NCBI RefSeq assembly: GCF_028285565.1
Contig: NZ_JANQOY010000230.1
Coordinates: 1 to 37,430, forward strand
DNA length: 37,430 nucleotides
From: Acaryochloris sp. IP29b_bin.148
GTDB taxonomy: Bacteria > Cyanobacteriota > Cyanobacteriia > Thermosynechococcales > Thermosynechococcaceae
Direction of reading: 5' to 3'
The notes under the pieces are model-generated. The model did not search any database and was not told the origin of the DNA. It was given only the letters and a program-made list of their open reading frames with translations. Position numbers and translations under genes: made by a program. Below are positions 23,065 to 32,100 of this stretch, one piece after another; positions within the stretch are counted from its first letter, which is position 1; each line of letters starts with the position of its first letter.

Positions 23065-23151
23065 ATGAAACTACTGTGTCATTTGCATTGCATCAAAACG
23101 GAGTATTTGATCTTGATGCACAGTCCTAATCACTGGTACTACAAGTTTTGA
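23065..23151 (+). CDS. Possible 28-codon leader ORF ahead of clpP
   Basis: ATG 23065 to TGA 23151 (28 residues) has GGAG about 10 bases upstream and ends 5 bases before the clpP ATG, in a different frame. The peptide is rich in His, Cys and Tyr and has no known family. It might couple translation into clpP. It could equally be chance in the tig-clpP gap, since the CATAAT just before it also resembles a -10 box. Confidence 0.25.
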   Translation: MKLLCHLHCIKTEYLILMHSPNHWYYKF

Positions 23152-23156
23152 GGCTT

Positions 23157-23873
23157 ATGCGCTTTTCTCACACTTCTGATGATTTCTATGCTGGCTTTCC
23201 TGGTGAGCAAACGCCAACCTATATGCCACCTCGCGGTATTGTGCCGATGGTTGTCGAGCAATCTGGACGAGGGGAACGAGCCTTCGATATTTACTCCCGG
23301 TTATTGCGGGAACGCATCGTTTTTTTAGGGGGAGGCGGATCTGCCAGTGGCGGTGGTATCGATGATGCCGTTGCGGATGCGATTGTGGCACAACTGTTGT
23401 TTCTTGAATCAGAAAACCCTGAACAGGATATTTACCTTTACATTAATTCACCTGGCGGTTCGATCACGGCAGGAATGGCTATTTACGATACCATTCAGCA
23501 TATTCGCCCCGATGTTTGTACCATTTGTTTTGGTTTAGCAGCTAGTATGGGTGCGTTCCTTTTATGTGCAGGTACTGCAGGCAAACGAATGGCATTGCCA
23601 AATGCGCGAATTATGATCCATCAGCCTTTGGGCGGTGCTCAAGGTCAAGCTGTAGATATTGAAATTCGAGCTAAAGAAATTTTGTACCTCAAGAACAATC
23701 TTAATCATCTTATGGCAGGCCATACAGGTCAGCCGTTTGAGCGGATTGAAGCAGACACAGAGAGAGATTTCTTTATGTCCGCAGAAGAGGCCCAAAAATA
23801 TGGTTTGATTGATCAAGTCCTCACTAGACAAAATCTTCCCAACCACTCTGAAGCCGTCAGTGAAGTCCACTAA
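23157..23873 (+). CDS. clpP: ATP-dependent Clp protease proteolytic subunit with Gly/Ser insertion
   Basis: 238 residues from ATG 23157 (a TTG three codons earlier is possible). The catalytic triad is intact: Ser130 in GLAASMGAF, His155 in [10 protein letters not shown], Asp204 in [12 protein letters not shown]. The N-terminus carries an extra ~30 residues before [21 protein letters not shown], like other cyanobacterial ClpP copies, and may be processed. After RERIVFLG, where most ClpPs have about three residues before DDAVA, this one has [10 protein letters not shown], an insertion of about seven residues in the loop after the first strand. ClpP forms the tetradecameric chamber fed by ClpX or ClpC. 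The next gene, clpX, starts 9 bases after the stop. Confidence 0.95.
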   Translation: MRFSHTSDDFYAGFPGEQTPTYMPPRGIVPMVVEQSGRGERAFDIYSRLLRERIVFLGGGGSASGGGIDDAVADAIVAQLLFLESENPEQDIYLYINSPGGSITAGMAIYDTIQHIRPDVCTICFGLAASMGAFLLCAGTAGKRMALPNARIMIHQPLGGAQGQAVDIEIRAKEILYLKNNLNHLMAGHTGQPFERIEADTERDFFMSAEEAQKYGLIDQVLTRQNLPNHSEAVSEVH

Positions 23874-23882
23874 GAGAAAGCC

Positions 23883-25226
23883 ATGTCTAAATATGACTCC
23901 CATCTCAAATGTTCATTTTGTGGTAAGTCTCAAGAACAGGTTCGTAAGTTAATCGCTGGGCCGGGGGTCTATATCTGCGACGAATGTGTTGATTTATGCA
24001 ACGAAATTTTGGATGAAGAGCTGTTTGACGCCACCAGTAGTATGCCTGCGGCAAGTCGAGCACCTGTAGCCGAGCGCAAGCGCACGCCATCCACCCCGTT
24101 GTCACTCAACCAAATCCCCAAGCCACGAGATATTAAGGCGTATTTAGATGAGCATGTGATCGGGCAAGACGAAGCTAAAAAAGTCTTGTCCGTTGCTGTA
24201 TATAACCATTACAAGAGACTCAGCATTAGCCAAACATCAGCAGAATCAGTGGCTGAACCAGATGATGCGATCGAATTACAAAAATCCAACATTCTCTTGA
24301 TTGGCCCAACTGGGTGTGGCAAGACGCTCTTGGCGCAAACTTTAGCGCAAATGCTAGATGTGCCGTTTGCAGTTGCAGATGCCACGACCTTGACCGAAGC
24401 GGGTTATGTCGGCGAGGACGTTGAGAATATTCTTTTGCGTCTGCTGCAGGTCGCTGATTTAGATGTGGAGGAAGCCCAAAGAGGTATCATCTATATCGAT
24501 GAAATTGATAAGGTGGCTCGTAAGAGCGAAAACCCTTCGATTACGAGAGATGTCTCGGGTGAAGGGGTGCAGCAAGCCTTACTCAAGATGTTGGAAGGAA
24601 CAGTCGCCAATGTGCCGCCTCAAGGGGGGCGAAAGCATCCGTACCAAGACTGTATTCAGATTGATACCACCAATATCCTATTCATCTGTGGTGGGGCATT
24701 CGTAGGTCTCGATAAAATTATTGAGCAGCGGACCGGCAAAAAAGCCATGGGATTCATCCAAGATGGTGAACTCCGAGCCAAAGAACAGCGAACTGCCGAT
24801 ATGCTGAGAGATTTGGAGGCTGAAGACTTAGTCAAGTTTGGGATGATTCCTGAATTTACCGGTCGGATCCCGGTGATGTCTGTGATTGATGCTCTGGATG
24901 AAGATGTACTGTGTCAGATTCTGACGGAGCCACGCAATGCCTTGGTAAAGCAATATCAAAAGCTATTGCGGATGGATCGGGTAGAGCTGGAGTTCCAGCC
25001 CGATGCAATTTGTGCCATCGCTCAGGAAGCCTATCGACGGAGAACGGGAGCCCGAGCTCTACGGGCTATCGTGGAAGAGATTATGCTGGATGTGATGTAT
25101 GAGCTGCCGTCCCAGTCTCGTAAAGAGCTGACCCAGTGCTTAATTACCCGCTCAATGGTGGAACAGCGGTCGACGGCTGAGTTATTGGTGCATCCGTCCG
25201 CCATTTCGACCCCAGAATCTGCATAA
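23883..25226 (+). CDS. clpX: ATP-dependent Clp protease ATP-binding subunit ClpX
   Basis: 447 residues. An N-terminal C4 zinc finger (C10, C13, C32, C35; CSFC...CDEC) binds substrates and adaptors. The AAA+ module has [10 protein letters not shown], Walker A GPTGCGKT (141-148), the pore loop GYVGEDVE, Walker [11 protein letters not shown] and sensor/arginine motifs near PEFTGRIPV. The C-terminal small domain carries [25 protein letters not shown]. ClpX unfolds substrates into ClpP. The IGF-type ClpP docking loop appears as MGFIQD. ATG 23883 follows clpP with a 9-base gap, so the two subunits are made from one transcript. Confidence 0.97.
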   Translation: MSKYDSHLKCSFCGKSQEQVRKLIAGPGVYICDECVDLCNEILDEELFDATSSMPAASRAPVAERKRTPSTPLSLNQIPKPRDIKAYLDEHVIGQDEAKKVLSVAVYNHYKRLSISQTSAESVAEPDDAIELQKSNILLIGPTGCGKTLLAQTLAQMLDVPFAVADATTLTEAGYVGEDVENILLRLLQVADLDVEEAQRGIIYIDEIDKVARKSENPSITRDVSGEGVQQALLKMLEGTVANVPPQGGRKHPYQDCIQIDTTNILFICGGAFVGLDKIIEQRTGKKAMGFIQDGELRAKEQRTADMLRDLEAEDLVKFGMIPEFTGRIPVMSVIDALDEDVLCQILTEPRNALVKQYQKLLRMDRVELEFQPDAICAIAQEAYRRRTGARALRAIVEEIMLDVMYELPSQSRKELTQCLITRSMVEQRSTAELLVHPSAISTPESA

Positions 25227-25250
25227 GTCTGTTTTATTCAGTTCAACTCC

Positions 25251-26108
25251 ATGCCCAAGGTCCAAATTCGCGGTCATGATCACTACTACGAATGGGTGAC
25301 TCGGGAACCTCGTCAATCGGGATCTAACAAGCCGGTCATGGTATTTCTGCATGGCTGGGGAGGGTCGGGACGCTATTGGCAACCTGTGGCGCAATCCTTG
25401 TCCACAGACTTTGATTGCTTGCTTTATGATCTGCGCGGTTTTGGGCAATCCCAAGACTCAATTCGGGCCTCGAAAGCGGTAGAGGCCTACACCCTTCAAT
25501 CTTATGTGGAAGATTTAGCTGCCCTATTGGACGCTTTGGAGATTTCGCAAGTGTTTCTCCAAGCTCATTCCATGGGATCGACGATTGGTGCCTTATTTCT
25601 CAATCAGTATCCTCAGCGGGTTCAGCAAGCCATCCTCGCCTGTAGTGGCTTATTTGAGTACGATGAGCAGGAATTCCGTCAATTTCATCAGGTAGGAGAG
25701 TGGGTCGTACGGTTACGACCGCGCTGGCTCGCCCAAGTACCCTTGTTAGATCGTCTGTTTATGGCTCGTTTCCTACATCGTCCGATTGCGGCTGACCAAC
25801 GTCGAGGGTTTGTCTCGGATTATGTAAGTGCTGATGCTGTGGCTGCTTTAGGGACTCTTCTCTCTGCAGTGAGTGAGTCTGTCGCGACGGCAATGGCTGA
25901 AGAATTTGCTCGGCTTCAAATCTCAACATTAATTGTGTCTGGAGACAAAGACCAGATTGTTCCGGCTGATTCAGGGGAGGAGGCCGCCGCCTTAAACCCC
26001 AATATTGACTATGTACGGATGGACCAGACAGGACATTTTCCCATGCTGGAAGATACCTCGACTTATCTTCAGCATATTCATCGCTTTCTGACTCCGGTGC
26101 TTTGTTGA
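25251..26108 (+). CDS. Alpha/beta-fold hydrolase
   Basis: 285 residues. The oxyanion-hole motif is HGWGGSG (34-40), the nucleophile elbow AHSMGS holds Ser107, the acid is in VSGDKDQIVP (about 233-238) and the catalytic His is in QTGHFPMLED (near 263). YDLRGFGQS after the second strand is typical of the family. A cap segment, about 125-200, has the pattern RPRWLAQVPLLDRLFMARFL. The natural substrate is unknown. The gene begins 24 bases after clpX and ends 1 base before mutL, so it likely belongs to a clpX-hydrolase-mutL-NYN transcript, with no obvious functional link. Confidence 0.9.
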   Translation: MPKVQIRGHDHYYEWVTREPRQSGSNKPVMVFLHGWGGSGRYWQPVAQSLSTDFDCLLYDLRGFGQSQDSIRASKAVEAYTLQSYVEDLAALLDALEISQVFLQAHSMGSTIGALFLNQYPQRVQQAILACSGLFEYDEQEFRQFHQVGEWVVRLRPRWLAQVPLLDRLFMARFLHRPIAADQRRGFVSDYVSADAVAALGTLLSAVSESVATAMAEEFARLQISTLIVSGDKDQIVPADSGEEAAALNPNIDYVRMDQTGHFPMLEDTSTYLQHIHRFLTPVLC

Positions 26109-26109
26109 G

Positions 26110-27825
26110 ATGGTAGAGTGTGCCTCCAATGTCCAGATTCAACCCCTGGGGACGGATCTCGTTCACCGGATTGCGGCTGGAGAAGTCATTGATTCCTTAG
26201 GTGCTGTGGTGCGAGAGCTACTGGATAATGCGTTAGATGCTGGGGCGGATCGGATCAGTATTTCCCTCTGGCCTCAAGATTGGCGGGTTCAGGTGGTGGA
26301 TAATGGCCATGGCTTGACTGCGGCAGATTTAGCGCAAGCAGCAACCCCTCACACCACCAGCAAACTGCAGCGGGAAGAAGATTTGTGGGATATCCATACA
26401 CTGGGCTTTCGGGGAGAAGCCCTCCATAGTTTGGCCCAAATGGGACGGCTAGAGATTTGCAGCCGCCCTCTGGGAGCAGCCCAAGGCTGTCGGGTGCAGT
26501 ACGATCACCAAGGTCATGGAGTGGGGCAAGAAACGGTTGCGATCGCAACCGGTACCGTGGTCACCGTTTCTGAGCTATTCCACGACTGGCCCACTCGCAA
26601 GCAGGCCCTTCCCAATCCAGCCCGACAAATGCGAGGCGTGCAAACGATTATTCATAACCATGCCCTATGTCACCCTCAGGTGACCTGGCAAGTTCAGCAA
26701 AATAATCGCCCGTGGTTTAGTATTGCCCCTGCCGAAGTCGCTCAGGATATCCTGCCCCAGCTGTTGGCAACCCTACAACCCGGTGATTTATGTCATCACC
26801 GCTTTTCGATTCCCGATCTGCCCGGTGATAACAGTGTAGAAGTTATCCTCGGCCTCCCCGATCGCTGCCATCGCCATCGTCCCGATTGGGTGAAGGTGGC
26901 CGTCAATGGTCGCTGTGTCCAAGTCAGCGGTGAAGATGCGGGTCAGTCCCATCCTGTAGAGCAGACGATTCTAGCTGCGTTTCGCCAAACCTTGCCTCGG
27001 CATCGCCACCCCCTTTGCTTTATTCATCTCCATGCCGATCCCCAGCATGTGGACTGGCATCGGCATCCCGCCAAAACAGAGATTTATCTACGGCACTTGG
27101 AGCAGTGGCGACCCGCCATTACCACCGCCATTCAAGAAGCCCTGCAAATTCCGTCAGAGGTCAGGGATACGGGCCATACCCAAAAAATCCGCCAGTTGAT
27201 GAAAGTAGCGGAAGCCAAAGGCGTCTACCATCTCCAGCAGCCTTCGTTGCTATCGCCCCAGTCCGACACCCGTGACTCCAGCTTTACTGTTCTGCAAGCG
27301 ATTGCCCAACTGCATCGGACCTATATTGTGGCGGAGCATCCCTCAGGGGTCTGGCTGGTGGAACAGCATATTGCCCATGAGCGGGTTTTGTATGAACAGC
27401 TTGGCCAAAACTGGCAGTTTGTGCCTTTGACTCCGCCGCTAATGCTGCGGGACTTATCGGAACGACAGGTGGAGCAACTCATAGATATTGGCATTGATAT
27501 TGCTGAGTTTGGCCATCAGCTCTGGGCGATTCGTTCAGCTCCGCAACGGTTAGCAGAACGTTCCGATTGCGAAGCAGCACTGATTGAACTCAGCCAGTGT
27601 GAGAGTATTGAAGCAGCCTTAGCCGCCACGGCCTGTCGAAGTGCCATTCGCAATGGCATGGCCCTCAATCTACTAGAGATGCAAAATTTGCTAGATCAAT
27701 GGCAGCAAACCCGCCATCCCCGTACCTGCCCCCATGGACGACCGATTTATTTATCGATGGAAGAAGCAGACTTATCCCGGTTTTTCCGGCGGCATTGGGT
27801 GATTGGTAAAAGTCACGGAATTTAA
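26110..27825 (+). CDS. mutL: DNA mismatch repair protein MutL
   Basis: 571 residues. The GHKL ATPase is complete: catalytic Glu36 in VVRELLDNALDAG, DNGHG (64-68), HTTSKL and GFRGEAL (99-105). The C-terminal domain has an endonuclease-like signature: EQHIAHERVLYE (418-429) corresponds to DQHAxxExxxxE but with Glu for the first Asp and Ile for Ala. ATACRSAIRNG and CPHGRP complete the metal site. Such MutLs nick the nascent strand in bacteria lacking MutH. The linker is short and unstructured (about 345-390). It follows the hydrolase by 1 base. MutS itself is not in the window; the mutS2 below is a different paralogue. Confidence 0.95.
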   Translation: MVECASNVQIQPLGTDLVHRIAAGEVIDSLGAVVRELLDNALDAGADRISISLWPQDWRVQVVDNGHGLTAADLAQAATPHTTSKLQREEDLWDIHTLGFRGEALHSLAQMGRLEICSRPLGAAQGCRVQYDHQGHGVGQETVAIATGTVVTVSELFHDWPTRKQALPNPARQMRGVQTIIHNHALCHPQVTWQVQQNNRPWFSIAPAEVAQDILPQLLATLQPGDLCHHRFSIPDLPGDNSVEVILGLPDRCHRHRPDWVKVAVNGRCVQVSGEDAGQSHPVEQTILAAFRQTLPRHRHPLCFIHLHADPQHVDWHRHPAKTEIYLRHLEQWRPAITTAIQEALQIPSEVRDTGHTQKIRQLMKVAEAKGVYHLQQPSLLSPQSDTRDSSFTVLQAIAQLHRTYIVAEHPSGVWLVEQHIAHERVLYEQLGQNWQFVPLTPPLMLRDLSERQVEQLIDIGIDIAEFGHQLWAIRSAPQRLAERSDCEAALIELSQCESIEAALAATACRSAIRNGMALNLLEMQNLLDQWQQTRHPRTCPHGRPIYLSMEEADLSRFFRRHWVIGKSHGI

Positions 27826-27831
27826 GCTTCG

Positions 27832-29169
27832 ATGGTGCAAGTGAGTAAACAAGGATTAATTTTAGGATTAGGGCCTTTGGCCTTTGCGATCGCATTTGGC
27901 GTGACCTACCTATCAGATCGGGATGTTCGGCGGTCCTCCGTGACAGGATTGGCTGCGCTCTCCGCGACCTATGCCACCGGACTGATCGCCACCGAGGATC
28001 GCCGTCGCCAAATCGCCCATGCTCGGGCCGTTCCTCAAACCCATGTATTGCCGCCAGAATCGGTGATTCAATCGGCCCCCAGTGAGGTCGCTGTTTTTTG
28101 GGATTACGAAAATGTCAAGATTGCAGCTCAAGGGATTCAGGCTCCCCTCGCCGAATCTCTGGTGGACTATTCCCAATCCCAAGGCCATCCCCGTCTGAAA
28201 ATTGTCTACTCCAACTGGCGACGCGAAAAAGAATCTTTAGTGCAGGCTCTTTACAGCTTAGGCTTTGAGCCGATTCATGTATCCACAGGGAAAGAAAATG
28301 CGGTGGATGTTAAATTAACCGTCGATTGTCTCAATACGGCGTACCAATATCCCGATGTCGGGCATTTTATTATTGTCACGGGCGATCGCGATTTTGTCCC
28401 CTTGGTGAATGCCCTCAAAACCCTAGAAAAGCGGGTCACCCTGATTGGACGCGCGGAAGTGGCGAGTAACCAGCTATTGCTGAGTGCTGACGAATTTATC
28501 GACCTAGAAAAGCTAGATACCAGCGATTCTGAGGAGACGGCTCCCACCAAACGCCTGAGTCAAACCATTAGCTATGAGGATGCCGTTGCCTGTTTATTGG
28601 CTGCGATTAATCTGGCACGAGATCAAGGCAAAAGTACCCGTTTTGGTGCGATCGATCGACTGATGCGGGCCAATGTCAAATACACCTATGGTGGGGTAGC
28701 GTCCATTACCCGGCCTGATGCAGCGCCGTTCACTAACTTCAGTGCCTTCGTTGATGCGGCGGCCAAAGCGGGCCAAGTACAAATAAAAACCTTAGCAGGC
28801 TTTAAAGAGCTGTTTCTGCCGGATGAAGATCCAGAAGCGGAATCTGAGTTTAGCTCTCAGGATTCTGGCCCCCTGACCCGTGAACAGTGGCAAATTATTC
28901 TCGATCAGGTACAAAAGGCCTTTACAGACACCGAGCCGGAGCATAATTCCTACGGTCGATTTATGTCGTTATTCTTTTATGTTCGATTAGCCAAAAAAGA
29001 TGGTCGGCTGCCCCACAGTAACGAACGGCTGAAGCAATCTCTGAGTCGTTTGGTCGATGAAGGGATTTTAATGGAACAAGCGAACCGTAGTTTTCGCATG
29101 GCAGAGAATAGGGAGGATAAGATTGAGGCTTGGCTCGATCAATTAGTACAAACGGAAGGGAGCGCTTAA
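27832..29169 (+). CDS. NYN-domain (LabA/DUF88-type) PIN-like protein with OST-HTH-like domains
   Basis: 445 residues. The N-terminus has hydrophobic stretches (about 8-26 and 38-52) that may anchor it to the membrane. The NYN domain is about 85-220, with acidic residues in FWDYENV (D91, N94), AVDVKLTVD (D159, D165) and VTGDRDF (D185, D187), the metal site of PIN-fold RNases. Two winged-helix OST-HTH/LOTUS-like domains follow: one around 240-330 (DAVACLLAAINLARDQGKS...FKELFLP), one around 345-435 (WQIILDQVQKAF...RLKQSLSRLVDEG). The family includes LabA, involved in cyanobacterial clock output, and MARF1-type RNases. It starts 6 bases after mutL. RNA cleavage is inferred, not shown. Confidence 0.88.
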   Translation: MVQVSKQGLILGLGPLAFAIAFGVTYLSDRDVRRSSVTGLAALSATYATGLIATEDRRRQIAHARAVPQTHVLPPESVIQSAPSEVAVFWDYENVKIAAQGIQAPLAESLVDYSQSQGHPRLKIVYSNWRREKESLVQALYSLGFEPIHVSTGKENAVDVKLTVDCLNTAYQYPDVGHFIIVTGDRDFVPLVNALKTLEKRVTLIGRAEVASNQLLLSADEFIDLEKLDTSDSEETAPTKRLSQTISYEDAVACLLAAINLARDQGKSTRFGAIDRLMRANVKYTYGGVASITRPDAAPFTNFSAFVDAAAKAGQVQIKTLAGFKELFLPDEDPEAESEFSSQDSGPLTREQWQIILDQVQKAFTDTEPEHNSYGRFMSLFFYVRLAKKDGRLPHSNERLKQSLSRLVDEGILMEQANRSFRMAENREDKIEAWLDQLVQTEGSA

Positions 29170-29196
29170 GGCCCAAGAGCCGCCTGATGAGAGCTA

Positions 29197-32100
29197 TTAG
29201 GTATAGGTGAGCGAACAGGGTAAAGCAATCCCATATCCCTGGACATAATCAATTCCCATACTCTGCAGTTTCTTTCTCGTCGATAGATCACCCACCGACT
29301 CGGCAATCGTTTGTAAGCCCATGACATGACCAATATGGTTAATGGACTCTACGATCGCTTGAGTGGCCGGGTCATTATTCATATCTTCAATAAAATGGCC
29401 ATCGATTTTTAAATAATCCACGGGTAGCGTTTTTAAATAGGCAAAAGACGATAAGCCGCTGCCAAAATCATCCAGGGCAAATTTACAGCCTAACTGTTTG
29501 AGGTCATGAATAAACGTAATGGCCTGATTGAGGTTGGAAATAGCCGCCGTTTCCGTAATCTCAAAACAAATTTGGGGGGCAGCATGGGGATAGCGCTGAA
29601 ACTGCTCTTGTAAAAACTGCAAAAATTGCTCATCCCCAATACTGGCACCCGAAAGGTTAATCATATAGGGTAGAGGCTGATCCGCCCCAGTTGGAGCGAT
29701 TTGGGGAGGACTAAAGTGATCGACTAAAAACTGACTAATCACCCAGCGATCAATTTCAGGCATCAGATTGTAGCGTTCGGCAGCTGGAATAAAGGCGGCG
29801 GCTTTGACCACTTGATCTTGCTCATCCACCATGCGCAGTAGCACCTCACAACATTGGCGGATGTCTGACTGATCGGGATTGGCGGGGACAATCGCTTGAC
29901 CATAGAGTCGGAACCGATTTTCTTCTAGGGCTTGCTTAATTCGCCGACTCCAGCGCTGGGTGCCGCGCTGTTGAACGAGTTCTAAATCATCTAATTGATA
30001 GACGTGAACACGATTACGGCCTCGGGCTTTGGCTGCATAGCAGGCTGAATCAGCAGCGCTAATCAGGCTAGACAGATTATGACTGTCATAATGAATGGCC
30101 ACTAGGCCAATGCTAAGGCCAATGCTAAAGGTCTGTTGATTCCAGCTAAATCGGAAGGTTTGTAAGCGCTGCCGGAGCTGTTCTGCAATCACCTGAGCCC
30201 GATCCATGGAGCATTGGTGCAGCAGCAATCCAAATTCATCGCCACCTAATCGAGCAATAACGTCGGTGCTGCGGATCGTCTGCTTAAACAGTTCTGCCAC
30301 TTGTTGGAGGAGTTCATCTCCAGCGGCATGGCCACAGGTATCATTAACAATTTTGAACTGATCCAGATCGAGGTAGCAGAGCACATGCTGGAGCTGATCG
30401 CGATGGGCCGAGCGCAGAGCCTTTTGCAGCATCTGCTCAAATTGATAGCGATTGACTAATCCAGTTAATGAATCATGGCTGGCCTGCCAGGTCATTTGTT
30501 GAGAGAGCTGACGAGAGTGACTGACATCTCGAAACACCAGGACGATACCGAGAATATGGGCATTGCGATCGCGAATCGGTGCGGCCGAATGATCGACGGC
30601 ATATTCAGCACCATCCCGCGCCAGCAATAGCGCTTGATGTTCTGAAATCGCAATTTCTCCCGTCGTCAGAACTGAATTAATCAGTTGAACCTCGGGATGA
30701 CGAGTCGTTTCATGAACGACGTTAAAGACATCATGAACAGGGTGATCTTTGGCAGCCAAACAGGACCATCCCGTGAGTTTTTCGGCAACTGCATTGAGGT
30801 GGCGGATCTTCCCCTGAGCATCAGTCGTGATCACCGCATCCCCAATCGATTGCAAGGTGACTTGGGCCAGTTCTTTCTCTTGGAACAACTCCTGTTCCAT
30901 ATACTTGCGATCCGTAATATCATGAGCCACCCAGATCACCGACGTCGCCGAAAGGGGGGTAATACTGGCAAAATACCAAGTGGGCAGAGTATCCGATGGC
31001 AATTGATACTCGAACGTCACGGTTTCTTGATGATGTAGCGCTTGGTGAATATGGTCATGAAAGGCTTGTGCCTGCTCATTATCGAGCAATAAAACCTCTG
31101 CTGTCTGATTAATCGTCTCGACCATGTCAGGAGAGACTAAAGAGGGTGGGATGGCATTGATTTGTTCCGTCTGACTATCAAAGACAAAGACAATATCCGT
31201 CATGCCGTCAAAGACCGCTCGAATTTGGGCTTCGCTGGAGCGAACCTTATCCTCTAAAATCTTGCGCTCTGTAATATCCACACAGGAGCCGATATAGCCA
31301 ATAAACTCACCATTGGGTAAAAAGCGTGGAGTGCCGATATCGATCAGCCATCGATACACGCCATCATGCCGCCGGAGTCGATATTCCATACAAAAAGGTT
31401 CACGGGCATCAAAGGCGGCAGCACAGATATCTAGGGCCTGTTGACGATCCTCAGGATGGATCCCTTCTGTCCACCCCTTGCCCAGTTCATGGGTCATCGT
31501 CTGTCCCGTAAACTCCAACCATTGTTGATTGAAAAACGTACATTTTTTGTCTAGCCCTGACATCCACAATAAGACTGGGGCGCAGTCTGCCATCTGCTGA
31601 AATCGTTGCTCACTTTCCCGCAGGGCAGTTTCGGCCTGAACCCGCTCGCTCACATCCCGCTGCACCATAAGAATATAGGGATCTCGGCTAGCCGGATCCG
31701 TCACAATGGTGCAAGAGCAATCAACCACCAAAAATGAGCCATCTTTACGGATCAATTCCATCCTTTGCCGATGACTGCCCTGAGCAATCAACTGCGCTAA
31801 ATAGGTATCACAGTCTGCGTGATCCGTATTGCGAAAGTAGGTTGTGATTGAGCTTCCGAGTAGCTCAGACGAGGTATAGCCGGACTGCACTATCGTCGCT
31901 TGATTGACTCGGCGAATCACCCCTTGCAGATTAATCACAAACAAGGCATCTGGGGCAGCATTAAACAGCATCCGAAACTGTTGTTCACTGGCTCGGAAAG
32001 CGGATATACCCATCGCAACTCTAGCTTCTAGCTCTTGGTTAAGCTGGTGGCGTTCTAGCTCTGCTTGTTTGCGATCGCTAATATCTTGCAAGATAACAAT

